NCBI GenBank assembly: GCA_910586635.1
Contig: CAJUJA010000040.1
Coordinates: 1-11,647 of the forward strand
Length of the DNA stretch: 11,647 nucleotides
Origin: an uncultured Bacilli bacterium
GTDB lineage: Bacteria; Bacillota_I; Bacilli_A; RF39; UBA660
Direction: 5' to 3'
The notes beneath the pieces were generated by a model that had not been told where the DNA came from, did no database searches, and saw nothing but the letters and a program-made list of their open reading frames with translations. The position numbers were made by a program, and so were the translations under genes. Positions 1 through 6,545 of the stretch are shown piece by piece. The number at the start of each line of letters is the position of its first letter. The first letter of the stretch is position 1.

Positions 1-45
1 ATAGTCGATAGAGAAAGTCAGGTCAATCTATTTAATAAAATTTAT

Positions 46-558
46 TCAATTATTGTTTAAATAATCCTTCCCCTTATGAGGTTCAAACTTAAATAAATCA
101 TTATAATTTTGTTGCCTTAATACTTCATAAATGACAATGGCACAACAATTAGATAAATTAAGTGCTCGCACATCAGAGGTCATAGGAATTCTCATACAAT
201 ATTCTAAATCATTCTGTAGGATTTCCTTTGGGATTCCACTTGACTCTTTTCCAAAAATAAAATATAACTCTTTATCCTCTTGATTTTTATAATCAAAACT
301 AGTATGTGGCTTTTTTCCATATCTTGTAAAATAATAATAGATACCTTTATTTTTTAATTTAAATTCATCAAAGTTTTCATATACCTCATAATCTAGAAAT
401 TCCATATAATTAGCACTACATCTTTTTAAATATTTCTCATCCAAAGAAAAGCCTAATGGCTTAATTAAATGTAATTTCGTATTCGTTGCTACGCAAGTTC
501 TCATAATATTCCCCGTATTTTGCGGTATTTCAGGTTGATATAATACAATATGATTCAT
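46..558 (-). CDS. trmL: tRNA (cytidine(34)-2'-O)-methyltransferase, TrmL family (SPOUT)
   Basis: A 170-residue SPOUT methyltransferase. The family methylates the 2'-O of the wobble nucleotide 34 in tRNA-Leu isoacceptors, using SAM, in the cytoplasm. Visible hallmarks are the N-terminal QPEIPQNTGNIMRT block, the KPLGF segment, FIFGKESSGIP near residue 103, and the C-terminal MRIPMTSDVRALNLSN block that forms the SAM-binding trefoil knot. Length is normal for the family (about 155-170). The ATG at 558 follows an AGGAGG ribosome binding site (570-565) by 6 nt, so the start is secure. It ends in TGA. It is the last gene of the window and lies 24 nt after the stop of the thioredoxin-like gene, so the two are probably co-transcribed. 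A hairpin that can act as terminator or hide the ribosome binding site lies between them. No terminator is visible in the 45 bases after the stop. Confidence 0.93.
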   Translation of the reverse strand: MNHIVLYQPEIPQNTGNIMRTCVATNTKLHLIKPLGFSLDEKYLKRCSANYMEFLDYEVYENFDEFKLKNKGIYYYFTRYGKKPHTSFDYKNQEDKELYFIFGKESSGIPKEILQNDLEYCMRIPMTSDVRALNLSNCCAIVIYEVLRQQNYNDLFKFEPHKGKDYLNNN

Positions 559-564
559 TTACTT

Positions 565-592
565 CCTCCTAAAAAGGAGAGGTTAATCTCCT
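565..592 (-). promoter_or_regulatory. Terminator / SD-sequestering alternative hairpins ahead of trmL
   Basis: Read on the minus strand, AGGAGA (592-587), loop TTAACC (586-581) and TCTCCT (580-575) form a perfect 6-bp stem followed by a T run (T5 at 575-571), like a short intrinsic terminator. The stop codon of the upstream gene lies in the loop. The same TCTCCT can pair instead with AGGAGG (570-565), the trmL ribosome binding site, across a 4-nt T loop. The two pairings exclude each other: one would stop transcription and leave the SD free, the other would permit read-through and hide the SD. The complementarity is seen directly; the regulatory role is inferred. Confidence 0.5.
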
Positions 593-1113
593 ATTCTATT
601 TCTTTTTAAAAATTGTTCGGTATCCGTAATCGTTAATGGATTCTTTTTACTATTTTGAATAATATCTCTAATTTTATTATCCTCAAATACAACCAATGCC
701 GGATACTGATTATTTAATTTATGTTTAGTCTGATATTGATTATTAAAATTTTTAGTAAAGACACTAAAATCCGTATTACTTAAATTAACATAAGTAATAT
801 AAGTTTTCAGATTTTTCTTTTCTATTAGTTTTTTAAAACTCTTTTCAAACTTTCTACAAGTATCATTGCTCGCTGTACATAAATAAATAACAGTAGTTGG
901 AGCCTCTTGTACGTAATGTTCTAATTCTTGATCTGTGATTTCTGGTAATACATCTCTTAATATAGGAGTTTCTTTCTGATAAGTAGAATAAACAACATAA
1001 AAGCGATATAGATAATATGCTAATAGAAAAGTAATTAAAAAGATAATAAACACAATCACATAATTCTTCGTTGGAACTTTTCTTAAATCCTCATTTTTAG
1101 TCTTAGCCATCAT
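583..1113 (-). CDS. Membrane-anchored thioredoxin-like protein
   Basis: A 176-residue protein with a basic N-terminus, one transmembrane helix at about residues 18-41 (IVFIIFLITFLLAYYLYRF region), and a domain outside the membrane. TTVIYLCTASNDTCRKF near residues 73-89 sits where thioredoxins carry their active site, and YPALVVFED (P138) looks like the cis-proline strand. The two cysteines are C79 and C86, a CX6C spacing and not CXXC, so classical disulfide exchange is uncertain. It may be a structural or divergent redox protein at the cell surface. Two adjacent ATG codons (1113 and 1110) follow the ribosome binding site AGGAGC (1124-1119) at 5-6 and 8-9 nt, and either could be used. An extended -10 promoter lies just upstream. 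It ends in TAA, 24 nt before trmL. No named family is claimed. Confidence 0.7.
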   Translation of the reverse strand: MMAKTKNEDLRKVPTKNYVIVFIIFLITFLLAYYLYRFYVVYSTYQKETPILRDVLPEITDQELEHYVQEAPTTVIYLCTASNDTCRKFEKSFKKLIEKKNLKTYITYVNLSNTDFSVFTKNFNNQYQTKHKLNNQYPALVVFEDNKIRDIIQNSKKNPLTITDTEQFLKRNRIGD

Positions 1114-1134
1114 ACCACGCTCCTATCTATTTAT

Positions 1135-1143
1135 ATTCTATCA
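1135..1143 (-). promoter_or_regulatory. Extended -10 promoter for the thioredoxin-like gene and trmL
   Basis: On the minus strand TGATAGAAT (1143-1135) is an extended -10 element (TG-N-TAGAAT) in the 62-nt gap after the U32 gene. Transcription would start near 1128, just before the ribosome binding site at 1124-1119. No good -35 is visible, as is usual for extended -10 promoters. This would let these two genes be made independently of the U32 gene. Confidence 0.4.
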
Positions 1144-1175
1144 CAAATCATAAGAATTAGTAATAATAAAATACA

Positions 1176-3332
1176 TTATTTTAATTTATTGACAGCTTGC
1201 ATTATCTCATCACTCGTCTCATCATAAAAATCAAATCGTTTTGTATAAGGAAACTTAAAAGAATAAGGAGTACAACTAGTAATATGATTTAGAATATACG
1301 TGCTACCATCTTTATAAAAAATTGGAAAGCATCTTTTTTTATAATCAATTAATCGATACTGAAAACCAGAATCGAGGGAAAGAAAATTGTTTTTTATTAC
1401 CATATTACAAACTCTACCATATACCATAATCTCTAAAGGAAGGAAACATAAAAATTTGTTTTGAAAATTTTGAACCATTCTTCTAATTTCATCTTCACCT
1501 AATTCGATAGATACTGGTATTACGTGTAATCCATTCTTTAATAAATAATATGCAGAATAATAATTAGTTATATTCAAAAAATAATTTCCATAAGTATTTG
1601 GATATTTAGAAAACAAAATATTTTCTCCTACTATGTTTCTCTCCTGCAGGGATTTTTCAATCTGAAATAGATTTCTCCTTAATTGAAAATACACTTCTTT
1701 TCTATTCTTATACTGCTGATATATTGATAAATCACTAACATAGATTCTTTCAAATCCTAACTGCAAACAAGTCTCTAATTGATTAGAAGTCATAACACTT
1801 GCCGTTAAGGAATGATGGATAGTCGTATTAATTTTTGGAAAGGAGACCTTTCTTTTTATAAATGGTTTCTTATCACTCCTACGTATTTGTATTAATTTCT
1901 CTATCACCGTTCTTCTTAACTTATTTAACTCTTTAATAGATAAAAAAATATCTGAATCCATATCAACTTTTACTTTGGTAGAGAAAAAAGGAGTATTTCC
2001 CAACCTTTCTATCTGCCTTTTTATCCTGTCTTTTGTAATACTGCTAGTAATTGCCTTTTCTACGAGTTCTCCCTCTTCTTCTACCTTATGTACCAAATCA
2101 GATACAGCAATCCTTAACTTTTGATTTTTCTTAGCTGTTATATAAAACTCCACACCAATTTTTTTAGAAGGTAACTCCTTTAAAGAATCGATGAGTTTTT
2201 TATCAATCGTTTTATAGACATGATCTAAAGTAGTTAAACCAACTTTATTATCAATAATTACCCTACTAGAACATGAGGAAATAAAATTTTTCTTCTCATC
2301 ATATAAATAATTAACAATCAATCCTTTTCCACTTTCCAAAAAGCGAATTCCATCTTCCTGACGAATTTCTTTATTTAACTGAATTGTAATATACTTTTTA
2401 GTAACACGAATTACTTTTCCAATTGGTATTCCTATATGATTAGGAGAAGTGGGATTCATCATTCCTTTATCACAAAATAAATTTCCTAGTGTAAAATTTC
2501 TATTAAATAATACTTTTAATTTTTCCGTTTCTTCTTCAATAGAAAACGCCTTCTTATCAATTAACTTACGATAAAATCTAGTAATAAATCCCACATACTC
2601 TGCACTTTTCATTCTACCTTCTATTTTAAAACTTTGAATATTACTATTTAATAAATCCTTAAATTGAGTAGAGGTATTTAACTCTTTCGTACTAAGTAAA
2701 TACTGATTTTTTAAAATCGTTTTACCGTTTTGTTCTAAGTCATATTTTAACCTACAATTACCAACACATTCCCCCCGGTTTCCGCTTCTATTTCCTAGCA
2801 TAGAACTCATATAACAATTTCCAGAATAGCTAATACATAAGGCTCCATGAATAAAAACCTCTTTTTCAATATCTACAGGAATTTTATTAATCTCTTTTAA
2901 GCTCAATTCTCTAGAAAGAACTACCCTTTTTACCCCCAACTTAGAAAATAATTGAATCGTTTCAATACTACTATTATTCGCTTGAGTAGATGCATGAACC
3001 TCTAAATTTGGAAACATTTCCAAAACTAAACAAATCATACCAAAATCCTGCATAATAACAGCATCAATTCCCTCTTTATGTAAAAATTCAATCACTTCTA
3101 AAAAGTCAGCAACCTCATCGTCTTTAATTAAGGTATTCATAGTAGCATACAATCTTACTCCGTATAAATGGCAAAGACCAATTGCCTCCTTAATTTCCTC
3201 TTTAGAAAAATTTTTCGCATAATGCCTTGCCCCAAATTGTTTGAAACCAACGTAAACAGCATCCGCTCCATTATGGATTGCTTGATAAAGACTTTCCATA
3301 TCCCCTGCGGGTGCTAAAAGTTCAGGCTTCAT
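1176..3332 (-). CDS. U32 family protein, RlhA/TrhP-like RNA hydroxylation protein
   Basis: A 718-residue U32 'peptidase' family protein. It opens with the typical MKPELLAPAGDMESLYQAI, and residues 158-193 carry the U32 signature (EVFIHGALCISYSGNC and what follows). C166, C173, C189 and C193 match the four-cysteine set that binds an iron-sulfur cluster in U32 proteins. Characterised relatives do not cut protein: RlhA hydroxylates C2501 of 23S rRNA and TrhP hydroxylates wobble uridine 34 of tRNA, both fed by prephenate-linked metabolism. The length, and a beta-rich middle domain (about 300-350, with QEDGIRF), fit the long RlhA-like type with a C-terminal extension better than the roughly 300-450-residue TrhP type; which RNA is modified cannot be decided here. 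The start is well supported by GAGGTGAT shortly before ATG 3332. The gene begins only 30 nt after the preceding gene's stop, with no visible terminator, so it may be read from the defence-like genes upstream. Confidence 0.88.
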   Translation of the reverse strand: MKPELLAPAGDMESLYQAIHNGADAVYVGFKQFGARHYAKNFSKEEIKEAIGLCHLYGVRLYATMNTLIKDDEVADFLEVIEFLHKEGIDAVIMQDFGMICLVLEMFPNLEVHASTQANNSSIETIQLFSKLGVKRVVLSRELSLKEINKIPVDIEKEVFIHGALCISYSGNCYMSSMLGNRSGNRGECVGNCRLKYDLEQNGKTILKNQYLLSTKELNTSTQFKDLLNSNIQSFKIEGRMKSAEYVGFITRFYRKLIDKKAFSIEEETEKLKVLFNRNFTLGNLFCDKGMMNPTSPNHIGIPIGKVIRVTKKYITIQLNKEIRQEDGIRFLESGKGLIVNYLYDEKKNFISSCSSRVIIDNKVGLTTLDHVYKTIDKKLIDSLKELPSKKIGVEFYITAKKNQKLRIAVSDLVHKVEEEGELVEKAITSSITKDRIKRQIERLGNTPFFSTKVKVDMDSDIFLSIKELNKLRRTVIEKLIQIRRSDKKPFIKRKVSFPKINTTIHHSLTASVMTSNQLETCLQLGFERIYVSDLSIYQQYKNRKEVYFQLRRNLFQIEKSLQERNIVGENILFSKYPNTYGNYFLNITNYYSAYYLLKNGLHVIPVSIELGEDEIRRMVQNFQNKFLCFLPLEIMVYGRVCNMVIKNNFLSLDSGFQYRLIDYKKRCFPIFYKDGSTYILNHITSCTPYSFKFPYTKRFDFYDETSDEIMQAVNKLK

Positions 3333-3362
3333 AATATCACCTCTTTCTTAACTACATAAAAA

Positions 3363-4424
3363 TTATTCCTTATTTTTACTAGGAGATCTTCTTTTATGAT
3401 AATCAAAAATAGAAACATTTAAATACAGTCTAACATGATTGGTATAGATATAATTAGATATGAAATTTACAATACGCCTTTTTTCCTCCCTGGTGGATGC
3501 TAGAAATATAAAAAAAGCACACTCAAATTTAGAAGATTCTGAAAACATATCATCAATTATTTCTTTTCCTAAATCTTTATTCTTTATATCTATAAGCCTC
3601 ATCATAACCTTAGTATCCGGATCTCTTTTTTTATAAAAAACAAATGACAAAGAATCATCAGTCTCTAAGATATCCCAACAAATATCAATTTCTAACTTTT
3701 GGAAATAAAATAGAATGATATAATCTAAAATAAGTTTCATTTTACTACGATGAACAGGTATTTTACAATTCCAAAATAATTTATATAAATCCCGATGTTC
3801 TATTTCCTCTTTTATAAAATTTACAAGAGCAGAAATCTCTCCACTCAAAGTACAATGACCTGTTTTATAACGATCTCTAATGTCTTGTGGTAATATATCA
3901 AAATAATAATCCATATTAACCCCTAATCTATGAATTAGATGATCATCTTGAAAGGTATGGCCATTGCAAAATGCTACAATATCTAAAAAATCCATATCTA
4001 GAAAAATACCATTTTCATAACCTCTCACATCAAAGTAATATTCTTTGATAGAATCCAGTGACTCCTCTGGTGTATCCTCCTGTTCTATTTTTGCTATAGA
4101 GGTAATCATATCAAAACCAACTGAATCAAAATATTGATCCTCAAAATCTAGAATTTTCTCTTGTAAGCCTGCTATATACATTAGAAAATCATACAGCATT
4201 ACTTCATGAAACACTTCCATATCATGATAGGAAATATCGCCAGTCCAGTAAAACAGTTCATTCATAGTTTTAAAGCATTTGCCAAATTGTTCTTTTACTA
4301 ATCTTTTATTTGCGAATTTTTTTAAAAAGGATTTTACTTTTGCTTCCTTGAAAAACCCCTCTACTTCCATAAAATGATGAATAACATGATTATAAAATTC
4401 GCTATGTTCCATACATACGATCAT
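3363..4424 (-). CDS. Unknown protein, shorter paralogue with a degenerate PD-(D/E)XK nuclease domain
   Basis: A 353-residue protein whose family I do not recognise. It is a clear paralogue of the gene directly upstream: the N-termini match (SEFYNHVIHHF against TEIFNHTIQYL), the middle shares YFDILPQDI against YLDILPFDI, and the C-terminus aligns through IPVHRSKMKLILDYIILFYFQ and onward. It stops where the upstream protein begins its extra 300 residues. In the shared nuclease-like fold the metal-binding Asp is replaced (LSFVFY around S260 where the partner has IDFKFY), the ExK is DxK (LIDIKN, D279/K281), and the QxxxY motif is absent. It is therefore probably catalytically dead, perhaps a binding partner or regulator. 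ATG 4424 follows the upstream TAA by 1 nt, and its ribosome binding site (AAGGGGGT) lies inside the upstream reading frame, which indicates translational coupling. Confidence 0.75.
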   Translation of the reverse strand: MIVCMEHSEFYNHVIHHFMEVEGFFKEAKVKSFLKKFANKRLVKEQFGKCFKTMNELFYWTGDISYHDMEVFHEVMLYDFLMYIAGLQEKILDFEDQYFDSVGFDMITSIAKIEQEDTPEESLDSIKEYYFDVRGYENGIFLDMDFLDIVAFCNGHTFQDDHLIHRLGVNMDYYFDILPQDIRDRYKTGHCTLSGEISALVNFIKEEIEHRDLYKLFWNCKIPVHRSKMKLILDYIILFYFQKLEIDICWDILETDDSLSFVFYKKRDPDTKVMMRLIDIKNKDLGKEIIDDMFSESSKFECAFFIFLASTREEKRRIVNFISNYIYTNHVRLYLNVSIFDYHKRRSPSKNKE

Positions 4425-4425
4425 C

Positions 4426-6315
4426 TTACTGGACCCCCTTTTCCAATATCCAATTAAAATAGGTATTCAATTTTTGATAAACATCATCATCGACCATAGC
4501 GAAGGGATTATAAGAATCATATTTACTATTATGCATCAAATACATCACCACACTATCAGCGAATAATATAGAAGCATCAGGGTGATTTTTTGATAAACCT
4601 GAGGTATATGGCCCCATTGCATTTAGAAAACTTTCGGGAACCTCTTTCTTTCCCTTAGATAAAGATAAATAAAAAATCTGACCTAAGAGGAAGAAAAACA
4701 CATAAATTGGATAACCAGTCTCTTTTTTTTCCATCATATTACTACATAATAATAAGTACCCATTCATATCTATGGTAGGAATCACGGAAGAATTAAATTC
4801 ATAACTCGTTTCATTTAATAAATAAATAATCAATTTTTTAGATGTTAAACCTTGATAAAACAATGGTTTTTCTTTCTTTAAGTACTGAAAGATTTCTATA
4901 ATCTCTACTCTAGATATGCGACCATGATATTCCGTATTATGAAATGTTTTTAATAAGTTTAATACCTCTGATATATTTTTAAAAAAATCAGTTTCTGTTT
5001 TAATATCTTCTAATAAATGTAATACAAGTCTTCTGAGTGGTTCATCCTCCTGTATGATATAAAATCCACCTTCATTAAACCAATTTATAGAATTAAAATC
5101 CGACGATTTATAAAAAGTGCTAACCTCATGTACTTTCCATAAATATTGCTGTCTCACCTCTTTTAATGTTATATTTTTAAAATGATCAAGGAGAGTTTCC
5201 AAATATTGTATAAATTCAGACCGTTGACTTAAAGTTAAAATCTTAGATATATCATTAAAATAGTCATTTATAGTAGAAGAGATTTGCTTATAAAAAATAG
5301 ATTCATTATGATTAGTGACAATTAAATTTCTCTTACATAAGTCAAGAACCATAATATCCACATTATGAAGATAGATCTCCTCTCTTACCTGTTCCATAAA
5401 TTTTTTGGCAATTGACATATCCTTTTGATCAAAACACAGAATTATATAATAAGCATATTCACATCTACAAGATTTCATATAATCAACTAATTGGTGTTCA
5501 TATCCAAACTTTAAATTTTTACTACCTGCCTTTTTCAATTCAAAAAGAATTACTTCTCCTTTATGACGATAAAATTTAAAATCTATTTTTCCATTTCCAA
5601 CCACAGTTTCACGATTGATATCAATGTCTATTTTATGAAAATAAGCATCTAACAAACAAATTAAAACTTCTTGAATTCCAGTCTCAGACATTGGTATAGG
5701 ATCATCCCAAAATAACTCACTTAAATTTCCATAATTGATATTCTCTTGGATAAAATCTAATAATTCCTGAATAGATTGATATAAACTGGTATCTTTTTTC
5801 AGCGAATTTTGTATGTCAAACGGCAAAATATCCAAATAGGAGGGAGAAATATTAGGATGATTATTTAGATACTTTTTTAATTTTTTTTGATCACTTGAAA
5901 TCAATATAGGAATGATATCATCTACAAACAAATGGTCTAAATACCAATGAATATCGTATAGATTTTGATAAATTTCCTCTTCCTTTAAAATATATTTATA
6001 AATGATTATCTTCAGTTTGGATTGATACTTCTTATTTTTTTGTAACTGTTTTAATTGCATAGAAACTGCGTCATCATTCAAAAATTGATAAAGTAATATC
6101 TTAGATAAAGGATCCAAATGATGATAATATTTATCCTTCGTATACTCTATGAAATGAGAAAATGTAATAACACATCTTCTAAATTGTTCTCTTCTTAAAT
6201 ATTTAGGAGCAATATCATCAATAATATCCTCTATATCTTTTTCTTTCTTTCCTTCTATTAAATACTGTATAGTATGATTGAATATTTCAGTATAACGAGT
6301 TTCAAATAAAATCAT
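4426..6315 (-). CDS. Unknown protein with intact PD-(D/E)XK nuclease domain and long C-terminal region
   Basis: A 629-residue protein of unrecognised family in three parts. Residues 1-200 are helical and shared with the shorter paralogue downstream. Residues about 210-330 form a PD-(D/E)XK nuclease-like domain: GKIDFKFYR (D245), VILFELKKA (E259, K261) and HQLVDY (Q275, Y279), a complete D...ExK plus QxxxY set. Residues 340-629 are unique. Within these, PIYVFFFLLGQIFYLSL (537-552), VPESF (559-563) and ILFADSVVMYLM (583-594) resemble a zinc-metallopeptidase-like domain with HExxH and the third ligand lost; this is an inference from pattern alone. No signal peptide or convincing membrane helix is seen, so it is probably cytoplasmic. 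ATG 6315 is supported because both paralogues begin Met-Ile at the same distance from the shared block, and an in-frame TAG lies 9 nt upstream. The SD near it is poor (see the leader feature). Confidence 0.75.
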   Translation of the reverse strand: MILFETRYTEIFNHTIQYLIEGKKEKDIEDIIDDIAPKYLRREQFRRCVITFSHFIEYTKDKYYHHLDPLSKILLYQFLNDDAVSMQLKQLQKNKKYQSKLKIIIYKYILKEEEIYQNLYDIHWYLDHLFVDDIIPILISSDQKKLKKYLNNHPNISPSYLDILPFDIQNSLKKDTSLYQSIQELLDFIQENINYGNLSELFWDDPIPMSETGIQEVLICLLDAYFHKIDIDINRETVVGNGKIDFKFYRHKGEVILFELKKAGSKNLKFGYEHQLVDYMKSCRCEYAYYIILCFDQKDMSIAKKFMEQVREEIYLHNVDIMVLDLCKRNLIVTNHNESIFYKQISSTINDYFNDISKILTLSQRSEFIQYLETLLDHFKNITLKEVRQQYLWKVHEVSTFYKSSDFNSINWFNEGGFYIIQEDEPLRRLVLHLLEDIKTETDFFKNISEVLNLLKTFHNTEYHGRISRVEIIEIFQYLKKEKPLFYQGLTSKKLIIYLLNETSYEFNSSVIPTIDMNGYLLLCSNMMEKKETGYPIYVFFFLLGQIFYLSLSKGKKEVPESFLNAMGPYTSGLSKNHPDASILFADSVVMYLMHNSKYDSYNPFAMVDDDVYQKLNTYFNWILEKGVQ

Positions 6316-6327
6316 ATTACTCTATCA

Positions 6328-6360
6328 TTGCTTTTATCTAACTATAAGCAATTTCCTCCT
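6328..6360 (-). promoter_or_regulatory. Leader with orphan Shine-Dalgarno and small hairpin
   Basis: On the minus strand a strong AGGAGGAA (6360-6353) lies 39 nt before the ATG at 6315, too far for normal initiation. Between them TTGCTT (6351-6346) and AAGCAA (6333-6328) form a perfect 6-bp inverted repeat with a 12-nt loop. Folding would bring the SD within about 16 nt of the ATG. Alternatively the SD serves a very short leader ORF. The ATG itself has only a weak AGAG nearby. The elements are seen directly; their function is inferred. Confidence 0.35.
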
Positions 6361-6395
6361 TCATTTACTTTTATAATATTAACAACAAGAATATA

Positions 6396-6545
6396 CTAAT
6401 CCGACACCTTTGATAAAATATCTTGATACAATTGATTTAATATATCAACAATACCACTTTCCTTTAATACATCTATAAACCGTTTTTTTCTTAGAAACTG
6501 ATTCATATCTAGTTTTTCCTTTTTCTCGGCTAATTCATATAGAAA
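6396..6545 (-). pseudogene. 49-codon in-frame continuation of the STAND gene after its TAA stop
   Basis: Straight after the TAA at 6548-6546 the same reading frame stays open for 49 codons up to TAG (6398-6396). The translation starts FLYELAEKKEKLDMNQF and ends YQDILSKVSD. It is rich in Lys/Glu/Leu/Ile, with helix-like periodicity similar to the body of the STAND protein, which suggests the original C-terminus cut off by a nonsense change. An internal ATG at 6506 would give a separate 36-residue peptide, but no good ribosome binding site precedes it. A chance open stretch in AT-rich DNA is possible but unlikely to look so protein-like. Confidence 0.5.

Noticed and set aside
1158..1190. AT-only hairpin (AAAATA-ATG-TATTTT) as terminator after the U32 gene
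   Set aside because: The stem has no G-C pair and would be unstable; it is expected by chance in DNA this AT-rich.
4426..6315. Identification of the nuclease protein as a Shedu (SduA/DUF4263) defence nuclease
   Set aside because: Only the general PD-(D/E)XK pattern is shared; I see no specific Shedu block, and the flanking N- and C-terminal regions do not match what I know of that family.
3363..6315. Toxin-antitoxin pair
   Set aside because: Both proteins are large and paralogous across most of the shorter one, unlike typical toxin-antitoxin pairs. A regulator/nuclease pair fits better, though immunity by the dead copy cannot be excluded.
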